A stretch of DNA of 26,834 nt from a virus: the IMG/VR virus record IMGVR_UViG_3300046727_000708, positions 1 to 26,834 of that record, one strand, 5' to 3'. The translations under genes were made by a program, and so were the position numbers. The notes under the pieces are model-generated. The model saw only the letters and a list, made by a program, of their open reading frames with translations, was not told the DNA's origin and ran no database searches. This document shows positions 7,760 through 15,072 of this stretch, in pieces (within the stretch, counting starts at the first letter, position 1; each line of letters begins with the position of its first letter).

Positions 7760-10700
7760 TCTCGCGCTGCTGGGTGCGGCCGCCTGGGGCCAAGTTCCTA
7801 TCTCGATCGGCCCGGCGCATGACAGCACCACTCCCAACGACGGCATCATTAAGATGTTTCACTGGTACGATGGGACCCCACAAGGCTGCGTAGCCGGAAG
7901 CGGATTCTGCGTTGGCCACACACCGCAGGGCGATTTCTACTACTGGTCGGCCTGGCTGCCGAACGCCTCTGGCTTACCTGTGACTACGGGTCTTCCCATC
8001 GTTGGGACGTTTAATGATGGCCATGCGGGGTCGTGCGCGGGAAATATCGGCGTGCTTCAGCTTGACGCCTGGAGTTTCGACGCCCCCAACGCCTCTCACA
8101 TCAGCGTAGTCAATTGCATGGCGTCGTATAGCGAGGCCGAGAACTCAGCCACGCGTCTCTGGCAGTGGAATAATTACTCCAGCGATCCAAATGCGTCGGT
8201 AGGCAATAATAGCTGGAAAAGCCGAGCACCATTCTCCAAAGGTGGGCTGCTCTACTTACCTGTGGAGCGGCAAATTCACGCCGGTGGCCCGTCGATCCAC
8301 GATGCCACGATCATCGTCTCTCCGGACTCAGGGGCGCACTGGTGCAATCCCTATACTCTGTACCGCGTCGGAACCAGCCCTGGAACTTGCAATTCCAGTA
8401 AGTGGCAAGCTAATGGAGACGCTCCGATTTGCGGAGCAGCGGCTCCCTCAGGGGCTTGCACGAGCGTTCAGTACACCGACAGCACGCACTCCGCCATGAT
8501 GTGGCAACAATTTGCCGCTGGAGTCGGTGGCGAGAATTGGGCCTTTATCAATCCGGGCAACCAGGATGGGACGGCTTACCCTGCTGGAATGACAGGGATG
8601 TTTGACCCTGCCACCAACACCTGTTTTATGCTGATGCCGGGAGACGGCGCCGTCGGTTGCGCGCCAAATGCCAGCGTGCTGGACATCTCGACGTGGAAAT
8701 ACTACAGTTGCCCAACCTACACGCAGTCCACTCGTTGCGATCCGGCGGATTCAGCTAATTGGTCGTCCACGTTTGCAAACCGCACTCCTGCGTTGTTTCT
8801 GAGCTACACAGGAATCTCCATCGGCGGGTGGGTCATGAACCCTTACACGCTCATGTTTGTTAAGGAGTTCAATTCCTACTTCATGGTCGGCGTCAACAAC
8901 AGCGCAGCCTGGGCGCCAACTCCTATTGGGCCGTGGACTCAGATGTACCTGTCGATGGACTCAACTTTCGGCGCGAACATGCTGGCTCCTGCGCTTGGAT
9001 ACACCGTGATCAGCACGAATCCACCTCATGTGCAGATCGGTGCAGTCGCCAATACTTACGCTGGCGGCGAGGGCTCTCCCACGTTCGGTCTTTGGGATCT
9101 TGTGGTAGGTCGGCAATTCAACGGAGAAGCCATCCAACAGAACCGAGGATGGCAGTTCATCAGCGGACACGGGTGGCAGTTCAGCGACGGCCACATGCCG
9201 GGAAGCTTCCCGCGGCGCGGCCTGGTCCACACGTTCGATCTCTCTGAGCTGGGCGCAACGGTATTTGGAGATTGGCCGTCGTTTCGGGACGTTTCGAACC
9301 ACGCTGCGGTGCTGACTCCTTGCGATGGGCTGGCCTCAGTAGGAGTGCCCTGCGGCGGGGTCAATAACGCGCACGGGACGTCCTTCGATCTCCCCGCTGG
9401 AATTAAGGTGGCCGATACCAACGAGAACTACAGCGGGCACTTTAAGATATCGCCAGCAGATACCAAGCTCGGGCAGAACGTCTCTCTGCCGGGCCTGGAG
9501 GGGAATTCCTCCTACTCCGTGGTTGGCGTCTTCAGGCTGGACGGTTTCACGGCCTTCGACCGCCCCGGAGGGATTTGGATGTACGGAACCGTCAGCGGGT
9601 CCGACAATACCAGCATTGGCTTGGACCAAGTTAACGGCCACGTGCTAGTGAACTGGAATGGCCTAGGAAACCCGCACTACCAGTTCATCAGCAACTTCAC
9701 CTTCACCCCCGGCCAGTGGTATTTCATGGCTCTGACAATCACAGCGCAGACAGGCTGTGGGTCAAACTGCACTCCGACGGCGCATCTCTGGGTCGGAGGA
9801 GTGAGCACGGGAGGGCTCCTGGTGGATGCCCTGGCGGGAGTAACTTACACGAACACTCCCTCCCACAACGCGGCCACCAAAACCCCAGCAGTCAGCGCGG
9901 GTCCGTTCTTAATCGGCATCAATCAGAACTTCACCAACGGGTGGCAGTCTTCGATGACCTACGGGCCATTGATGATCTATAGCCGGGCACTGAACTATAG
10001 CGAGATCCAGTTGGTGTACCGCAGCATGAACGCGAAGATGATTTCCCGAGGGGTGACTCTATCGGCAAGAGCGGATCTGCCGGCCACCACCACCAACACG
10101 CAGGCCGTCGTGAGCTATACGGCGCCCGATGCCGGCGCCTGTACCTGGGTAGTGAGCGAGTCCCCGTCTTACTCGCCTCTTGTTCACGATGTGGACTCCT
10201 CGCTATTTGCGGGGGCCAACAGCGATGGCGGAGGCGCGGTGTCCAGGAACTTTGTGATCGGGAAGCGACTCTATGGAACGGCCCTGGACGGTAAGATCTA
10301 CTCGCGAGCTCTCCAGGCAGACACCACGCACTATTATCAGAGAACCTGCGGCGCCCAGGTCACCAGCGGATCGGCCGTTACGAAAAACATCCCGGTCAAT
10401 GCGACCTATCAGGACATCCCGCAACTGGATCCGTCAACCCCTGGATCGACCGTTACCCCGACGATCTCAGCCACCGACCGCACGCAAACGATAATCGATC
10501 CGCACACCGGGGCACTGCTGAAGCGTGTCACCTTGCCGAGCGACACGAACTACTACGAGTCCGGAGGGAACGCGCAGCGGTCCGGATCATTCTTGAACTT
10601 CTCCGGAGCGCCAAGGGTTTGCGGCACCAATCCGGTCGGTCCAGCTAACGGATACCTGTGCTCCTTCCCGCAGGGCGACGGTGGTCCTGACGTCTTCTAC

Positions 10701-12689
10701 TACATCATCCCCTCGACCGGAGAGAGCCGCTTCCTGGGATGGGGCGGGGTGGGGCCAATGAACGCCGGCGACAGCAAGTTCTATTCCCAGTCCGGCGACA
10801 ACCTTTCCGTCGTGACCTACACTGGCAATTACGCCAACAAAACGCCGGAATATTCATTCAACGGCGACACGGCGTCGAGCACGTTGCTCACCGGCCTTAC
10901 GGCCGCGATATCGGCGTTCGACCCAACCTACGACACCCAGTTTCCGTGCTTCCTGCAGACCGCGGTCGGAGATTTTATCCATCTGCTCTGCCCTCGCGGA
11001 GCGCAAGACAGTAACGCTTACATCGGATCCCTGCGGATCTCCACGGCATCAGTGGTTGCCCTGACGCGGGTTGATTCCAACGCTAGAACCAGAGGGTGTG
11101 CGGTCCACCAGATCGTGCCCATGGGCTTCACCGAGCCCATGATGCAAATGATCCCCCACGGCTACACGGGCACGGGAGTCGGCCAGGGTCCATACGTCAC
11201 CAGCCTCACGGCGACGATCAGCCCAACCGATACTACGGTGCACGTGTCAGGCGAACCAGCTTGCGTTTCCTGTGGACCTGATACCTCCGTGCCGCCGGCG
11301 CGTGTAGGAGATTGGTTCCAGATCGGCAGTGAGGTCGTCCAAATCACGGTCAAAGTCAGCCCCACTCAATGGACCATTACGCGCGCCCAAAAAGGCTCAA
11401 TAGCCGCCTCTCACACTTCAGGAGCGACACCGACCATATACTGCGATGGGACGTTGATCTTTTGGAAATTCCTGGATGATCCGCACGGCACGGACGCGAC
11501 CAACACGTCATGGGTTCAGGATTTTGAGTGGAACGCAGTAGCCGGGCATAACGATGCCACCCTTGGCCAGATGGCCAGCGAGGCTGGCGACGGCTGGGTC
11601 ACCCGGGCCGGAGATCTCCTGACGCAGGTTGGACAACCGCCTACGGCATTGATCACCTCGGCGGCTGGATTTGCTGGAGCGGCGGCTAATTGCTATGGCA
11701 ATGCCTGTCGGAAGCATCCTTCCGTGGGGCCGCCGAGTTCTGGCTGGATGAGCGATTTCCAGCTGTGGGATTTCGCCGGGACAAAAAATGGGTTGCCAAC
11801 GATGACCAATATCTCCGGGCAACTCTACCGGCTCATCGACACGGTCGGCAGCGGGTTAAACCCAAAGCAGCTTGCCATCGCCGCTGCGGTCGGAGCCAAC
11901 TACCAGGGGAGCGGAAACCCCCACGCACTTCTCGACGTTAGCGGACCGAGCTGCTCAATCGGGACAACATCCGCGGATAACTACAAGGTCGGCATCGTCA
12001 ACGCGGCCAACGAGTGCCGCGCCGGTTCCGTCAAAGGCGAGGTCTACCTGAATGTGCCGGGCAGCCCGGGCCTCACCTGCGATGGAGGGACTCAGGTCTG
12101 CGTGGCCAACTTCAGCTCTCTCGCGAACGGAGCAGTCCAGTTATCGGTCGACGGGACGAAGCGCCGCGTGATCACCGGCGGCCTGACAGGGCTCCGAAAA
12201 ACGAATGACTACCCGACCGCGAAGACTCTGGCCGATGGGTCCTATCTCCTGTTCGCCTACGGGGACATCCAGCGCTACCCGCCTTCCCAGATCCTGATGG
12301 CCAAACTCCCGCGGTTTACGGTGGATGATGCGGTGGACCGGACCACCTTCGCGCGCGCTCCGGTCTTGGTCACGGCCCCAGCCGGTCTCGGCATTCAGAC
12401 CGCCGCAATCGAATTTGGTTATCTGGAGTTCGGCGCTGTCGCTCAGCACTATTGCACCAGCAGGGCGGAAGCCTGCGTGGCCACTTCCAGCACGGTTACC
12501 GACTCCGACCCGTTCCACTTCCAAACCACCGACACATACACCCGAGCCGCCTGCGCCGCCAGCTGTACCATCACCCTTCCAGTGCTGCCGGGACACATCG
12601 CCTATTATCAAGTGAAATTCTACGGCGCTGGCGGCGCATTCGTTCAAAACGGCGCGGCCGGGCTCGCGGTCGAGGGAGCCGTAAAGTGA
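7746..12689 (+). CDS. Giant Cys-rich secreted-looking, multi-domain fibre-like protein
   Basis: A 1647-residue protein, the largest here. ATG 7746 has GGAGG nine bases upstream and opens with a signal peptide (MRLVSLALLGAAAWG, then Gln) much like the previous gene's. Apparent order: a beta-propeller or sialidase-like region (about 16-520, with SKGGLLYLPVERQIHAGG and an ATIIVSPDSGAHW Asp-box-like turn); a LamG/ConA-like lectin domain (about 540-765); a fibronectin-III-like segment (about 770-895); a second propeller-like region (about 898-1550), interrupted near 1151-1233 by a small domain seen in tail fibres (IGSEVVQITV, WTITRAQKGSIAASHTSGAT); and a Cys-rich C-terminal beta domain. Many cysteines come in close pairs, suggesting disulfides. 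Host polysaccharide binding or cleavage is plausible; no catalytic residues can be assigned. Confidence 0.6.
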   Translation: MRLVSLALLGAAAWGQVPISIGPAHDSTTPNDGIIKMFHWYDGTPQGCVAGSGFCVGHTPQGDFYYWSAWLPNASGLPVTTGLPIVGTFNDGHAGSCAGNIGVLQLDAWSFDAPNASHISVVNCMASYSEAENSATRLWQWNNYSSDPNASVGNNSWKSRAPFSKGGLLYLPVERQIHAGGPSIHDATIIVSPDSGAHWCNPYTLYRVGTSPGTCNSSKWQANGDAPICGAAAPSGACTSVQYTDSTHSAMMWQQFAAGVGGENWAFINPGNQDGTAYPAGMTGMFDPATNTCFMLMPGDGAVGCAPNASVLDISTWKYYSCPTYTQSTRCDPADSANWSSTFANRTPALFLSYTGISIGGWVMNPYTLMFVKEFNSYFMVGVNNSAAWAPTPIGPWTQMYLSMDSTFGANMLAPALGYTVISTNPPHVQIGAVANTYAGGEGSPTFGLWDLVVGRQFNGEAIQQNRGWQFISGHGWQFSDGHMPGSFPRRGLVHTFDLSELGATVFGDWPSFRDVSNHAAVLTPCDGLASVGVPCGGVNNAHGTSFDLPAGIKVADTNENYSGHFKISPADTKLGQNVSLPGLEGNSSYSVVGVFRLDGFTAFDRPGGIWMYGTVSGSDNTSIGLDQVNGHVLVNWNGLGNPHYQFISNFTFTPGQWYFMALTITAQTGCGSNCTPTAHLWVGGVSTGGLLVDALAGVTYTNTPSHNAATKTPAVSAGPFLIGINQNFTNGWQSSMTYGPLMIYSRALNYSEIQLVYRSMNAKMISRGVTLSARADLPATTTNTQAVVSYTAPDAGACTWVVSESPSYSPLVHDVDSSLFAGANSDGGGAVSRNFVIGKRLYGTALDGKIYSRALQADTTHYYQRTCGAQVTSGSAVTKNIPVNATYQDIPQLDPSTPGSTVTPTISATDRTQTIIDPHTGALLKRVTLPSDTNYYESGGNAQRSGSFLNFSGAPRVCGTNPVGPANGYLCSFPQGDGGPDVFYYIIPSTGESRFLGWGGVGPMNAGDSKFYSQSGDNLSVVTYTGNYANKTPEYSFNGDTASSTLLTGLTAAISAFDPTYDTQFPCFLQTAVGDFIHLLCPRGAQDSNAYIGSLRISTASVVALTRVDSNARTRGCAVHQIVPMGFTEPMMQMIPHGYTGTGVGQGPYVTSLTATISPTDTTVHVSGEPACVSCGPDTSVPPARVGDWFQIGSEVVQITVKVSPTQWTITRAQKGSIAASHTSGATPTIYCDGTLIFWKFLDDPHGTDATNTSWVQDFEWNAVAGHNDATLGQMASEAGDGWVTRAGDLLTQVGQPPTALITSAAGFAGAAANCYGNACRKHPSVGPPSSGWMSDFQLWDFAGTKNGLPTMTNISGQLYRLIDTVGSGLNPKQLAIAAAVGANYQGSGNPHALLDVSGPSCSIGTTSADNYKVGIVNAANECRAGSVKGEVYLNVPGSPGLTCDGGTQVCVANFSSLANGAVQLSVDGTKRRVITGGLTGLRKTNDYPTAKTLADGSYLLFAYGDIQRYPPSQILMAKLPRFTVDDAVDRTTFARAPVLVTAPAGLGIQTAAIEFGYLEFGAVAQHYCTSRAEACVATSSTVTDSDPFHFQTTDTYTRAACAASCTITLPVLPGHIAYYQVKFYGAGGAFVQNGAAGLAVEGAVK

Positions 12690-12726
12690 CTGTCAGTAAA
12701 TCTCTGGTTTCAAAAAGGACCATACT

Positions 12727-13923
12727 ATGAACGCAACTGCGCTTCCTCTTTCGCAAATCCTGAACGTCACGGTCATCGTTACGCCAACTGGCGTGCCGGG
12801 GCTAACTTACAACCAGGCCTTGATTGTCGGGCCTAGCGCGGTCATTCCGTCGACCGGGACCCGGGCGCGGCTGCGCCAGTACGGGACACTGGACGATATG
12901 CTGGCGGACAACTTCAATGCCAGCATGCCGGAGTATAAAGCCGCCGCGCTCTACTTCCAGCAGTTTCCGACCCCGGCGTACGTGTGGATCGGGCGCCAGG
13001 ACCTGGTAGCCGGCGAGACGCCGCTGGAAGCCTTTACCGCCTGCCGCGAGGCCGATCTGACTTGGTACGCTGGCATGTTCGTAGGCACAGCCACGGTCAA
13101 CGACCACCTCGCAATCGCCGATTACGTCGAGCACGTTACGCCGCCCTCGATGTACTTCCTGACCTGGGGCGACCTGGTCACCGCAGGAGGCTCACCGCCC
13201 GCGCCGCTGTTCGAAGCATTGATGGCCGCCAAGTACAAGCGGACCTTCTCGGTCTACTCGACCACGCAAACCAACGCCTGGCCCGACAATATCTACGCGT
13301 CGGCGGCGGTGCTGGGTGTGGCGATGGGCCGCAACAACGGCCTGCCCGGGTCCTACTTCGACATCATGTTCAAGCCGATCACCGGAGTCGGACCGGAACC
13401 GCTGACGATCCAGGCGGCCGCGGCGATCTGCGGCACAGTGGACCGCACCAACCCCGGCGTGAACGCCAACGTCATCGTGCAGTACCAGAACGGCGATATC
13501 TGGACGCAGATGGGCATCATGGCTTCCGGAAACTGGTTCGACCAGATTCTGTTCCTCGACATGCTCGTCAACCAGATCCAGGTCGACGGCGTGCACCTGC
13601 TGACGACCACGCCTTCCGTGCCGATCACCGATGGCGGATCGCTGGCAATGCAGAACGCGATCGCCGCTGCCTGCCAGACCTCCCAGGACATCGGCTTCAT
13701 CGCGCCGTCGGGGACTTGGCACGGGCCTGCGGTGCCCACCTACGGCGTCCCCGCGATCAAGGATGGCAGCGCGTTGCCGAAGGGCTACTACCTGTGGTCG
13801 CAGCCCGTGTCCACTCTGACGCCGGACCAGCGCGCCAAGCGCATCCTGCCGTCGATCACCGTGGCTCTCATCGAGTCCGAGTCCGGCCATTCCTTGAGCG
13901 TGACCGTGTTGGTGCAGCAGTAA
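12727..13923 (+). CDS. Contractile tail sheath protein (DUF3383 family)
   Basis: A 398-residue protein matching DUF3383, the sheath family of several myoviruses. Signatures include an early INV-like strand (LNVTVIVTPTGVPGL), the EYKAAALYFQQFPTPAYVWI segment (near residue 77), the YVEHVTPPSMYFLTWGD loop, a central YASAAVLGVAMGRN helix, and the C-terminal GYYLWSQPV...PSITVALIE strands that interlock subunits. It starts with ATG preceded by AAAAGGA. The tube gene follows by 28 bases. This protein is the main evidence for a contractile tail. It is complete and carries no obvious inserted domain. Confidence 0.9.
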   Translation: MNATALPLSQILNVTVIVTPTGVPGLTYNQALIVGPSAVIPSTGTRARLRQYGTLDDMLADNFNASMPEYKAAALYFQQFPTPAYVWIGRQDLVAGETPLEAFTACREADLTWYAGMFVGTATVNDHLAIADYVEHVTPPSMYFLTWGDLVTAGGSPPAPLFEALMAAKYKRTFSVYSTTQTNAWPDNIYASAAVLGVAMGRNNGLPGSYFDIMFKPITGVGPEPLTIQAAAAICGTVDRTNPGVNANVIVQYQNGDIWTQMGIMASGNWFDQILFLDMLVNQIQVDGVHLLTTTPSVPITDGGSLAMQNAIAAACQTSQDIGFIAPSGTWHGPAVPTYGVPAIKDGSALPKGYYLWSQPVSTLTPDQRAKRILPSITVALIESESGHSLSVTVLVQQ

Positions 13924-13951
13924 CGTACAGGTAGCTAAGAGAGGATAAATA

Positions 13952-14410
13952 ATGTCGAAACAATTGTCCACCTACTCCGGCCTCGCGGTTAACTTTTCGA
14001 TGGCCCATCCCTTCATCGGCGTGATTCAGGCCTCGGGCGTCGCACAAAAGGGCATCAAAACGGTGTCGATCAGGATGGCGGTCGACCAAGCAAACATCCA
14101 GGTGGGTATGGACGGAGCCGTTGTGCCCAGCGTCCTGCCCGGCGACCAGGGCGAGATCGAGCTTGCCGTCTGGCAGACCAGCACACTGCATCACGAGTTC
14201 CTGGCCTGGTATAACTCGTTGAAGTCCGCGCGCGATGCCGGTGACGTAACGCAGTGGTTCAGCGCCACGATGTTGATCGCCCACAGCATTGACGGAACCA
14301 TTCATACTTGTTCCGGAGTCGGGCCTTCCAAGGTGCCAGACAAGCCGTACTCTGAACAGGCGCAAACTGTCACCTGGGTTCTAAAAGCGTGTAACATCAC
14401 CACGGAATAA
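13952..14410 (+). CDS. Tail tube protein (DUF3277 family)
   Basis: A 152-residue protein that polymerises into the inner tube. The family pattern is clear: YSGLAVNFSMAHPFIGV near the start, KGIKTVSIRMAVDQANIQVG, DGAVVPSVLPGDQGEIELAV, the TSTLHHEFLAWYNSLKSAR helix, and the closing QTVTWVLKACNI strand. It directly follows the sheath gene (ribosome site gagagga) and precedes the tail-assembly chaperone, as in related phages. The length is normal for the family. Confidence 0.9.
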   Translation: MSKQLSTYSGLAVNFSMAHPFIGVIQASGVAQKGIKTVSIRMAVDQANIQVGMDGAVVPSVLPGDQGEIELAVWQTSTLHHEFLAWYNSLKSARDAGDVTQWFSATMLIAHSIDGTIHTCSGVGPSKVPDKPYSEQAQTVTWVLKACNITTE

Positions 14411-14420
14411 GGTGCTAAGC

Positions 14421-14482
14421 TCCAGGCAAGCCGGGCGGTACACCCGTAACGCGGTACTCCAGCGCGTTTTTGCTTGCCTGGA
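14421..14482 (+). ncRNA. Candidate three-way-junction RNA element between tube and chaperone genes
   Basis: P1 is an 11-pair perfect stem, TCCAGGCAAGC (14421-14431) with GCTTGCCTGGA (14472-14482). Inside are P2, CGGG (14432-14435) with CCCG (14443-14446) around a 7-base loop, and P3, AACGCG (14448-14453) with CGCGTT (14463-14468) around a 9-base loop. Junction strands are 0, 1 and 3 bases. P3 runs into five T residues (14467-14471), so P3 alone resembles a weak intrinsic terminator. The element lies in the 102-base gap, 30 bases before the chaperone GTG. I do not recognise it as a known RNA class. Confidence 0.5.
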
Positions 14483-14512
14483 TTCACTCTCTGGAGAAAC
14501 TGGAGACTTGCC

Positions 14513-14878
14513 GTGCCCAAAGACCGCTTCAAAGACTTCACCCTCAAAGACCAAACCTACCGCCTCGGCCTGGTTCCTGCCGACATCGGCAACTGGGTGA
14601 TTACCCAGATCACTACAGGCAAATCCGCCGACTTCGAAACATTCCAAAAGATCCAAGCCTTCCTGTTTGAGCGGATCTCCGTCTACAAAGGCGAGGGGGA
14701 TACCCACCTTCCTCTCAAAATATTCGATGGCGGCCGTTGGCTGGTGCCGGACCTGGATCTCGAATTCGATACCGACGCCGTCAGCTCGCTTTTTGAAGCC
14801 GCCATGGAGTTCAACTTCGACCCTTTTTTTCAGCGATTGCAGAAGACGATGAGCGAGGCTTCCAAGGTCCAGACCTAA
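14513..14878 (+). CDS. Tail assembly chaperone (short, unshifted product)
   Basis: A 121-residue protein starting at GTG 14513, chosen for the GGAGA seven bases upstream and the loss of sense before it. Its composition and place between tube and tape-measure genes match tail assembly chaperones, non-virion proteins that coat the tape measure during tube growth. Features include FKDFTLKDQTYRLGLVPADI, a helix ending QAFLFERISVY, and an acidic C-terminal half (DLDLEFDTDAV). Near the end it reads Asp-Pro-Phe-Phe over a run of seven T residues, the slippery site. The zero-frame product adds 15 residues after the site and stops at 14878. Confidence 0.75.
   Translation: MPKDRFKDFTLKDQTYRLGLVPADIGNWVITQITTGKSADFETFQKIQAFLFERISVYKGEGDTHLPLKIFDGGRWLVPDLDLEFDTDAVSSLFEAAMEFNFDPFFQRLQKTMSEASKVQT
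14824..14830 (+). other. Slippery heptamer T_TTT_TTT for -1 ribosomal frameshifting
   Basis: In the chaperone frame the codons read cct-ttt-ttt-cag, an exact X_XXY_YYZ heptamer with the last T of the proline codon as X. A -1 slip resumes at tca (14830) and stays open to the TAG at 15067. A short AGGT/ACCT hairpin overlapping the zero-frame stop is the only nearby downstream structure I see; no clear pseudoknot is evident by eye. Confidence 0.85.
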
Positions 14879-15069
14879 ACTACCAACCTGTAGTCTATCC
14901 TGACGATATCCCCCCTTACCTGTGGAGACCGGTCCTGGCGGGACTGTGGAGGCATCACGAAATGTTCGACGGCACTTACGACATCCATGACTTGGTGCGG
15001 GTGAACCGGGCGCTCGACTGCCGCGACGAGAACCAGCGGCGCGCGAACGCTGCTATGGAAAGAGACTAG
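14830..15069 (+). CDS. Frameshift extension of the tail assembly chaperone (DUF6889-like)
   Basis: This 79-codon -1 frame has no good start of its own; the first ATG (14962) is inside the conserved part. It encodes DDERGFQGPDLNYQPVVYPD, then PPYLWRPVLAGLWRHHEMFD, GTYDIHDLVRVNRALDCRDE and NQRRANAAMERD. The pattern aromatic-Trp-Arg-Pro-Val, Asp-Gly-Thr, Asp-(Leu/Val) and Asn-x-x-Leu-Asp resembles DUF6889-type proteins encoded after chaperones in DUF3277 phages. Joined at the slippery site it gives a product of about 185 residues (106 + 79), the equivalent of lambda gpGT. Its stop is three bases before the tape-measure ATG, confirming the region is coding. The extension presumably recruits the tube protein. 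Confidence 0.8.
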   Translation, partial: SAIAEDDERGFQGPDLNYQPVVYPDDIPPYLWRPVLAGLWRHHEMFDGTYDIHDLVRVNRALDCRDENQRRANAAMERD

Positions 15070-15072
15070 CCG

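Noticed and set aside
7746-12689. Diversity-generating retroelement target
   Set aside because: No reverse transcriptase, template repeat or near-identical A-variable copy was seen in the window, and the C-terminus does not look like a C-type lectin fold.
12984-13934. 316-codon plus-strand frame inside the sheath gene
   Set aside because: Arg/His-rich composition typical of a shifted reading of GC-rich coding DNA; the sheath frame explains the region fully.
14421-14482. tRNA or hammerhead ribozyme
   Set aside because: The element has three stems, but there is no T-arm, discriminator or anticodon arrangement, and P1 is 11 pairs long. No CUGANGA or GAAA hammerhead core is present.
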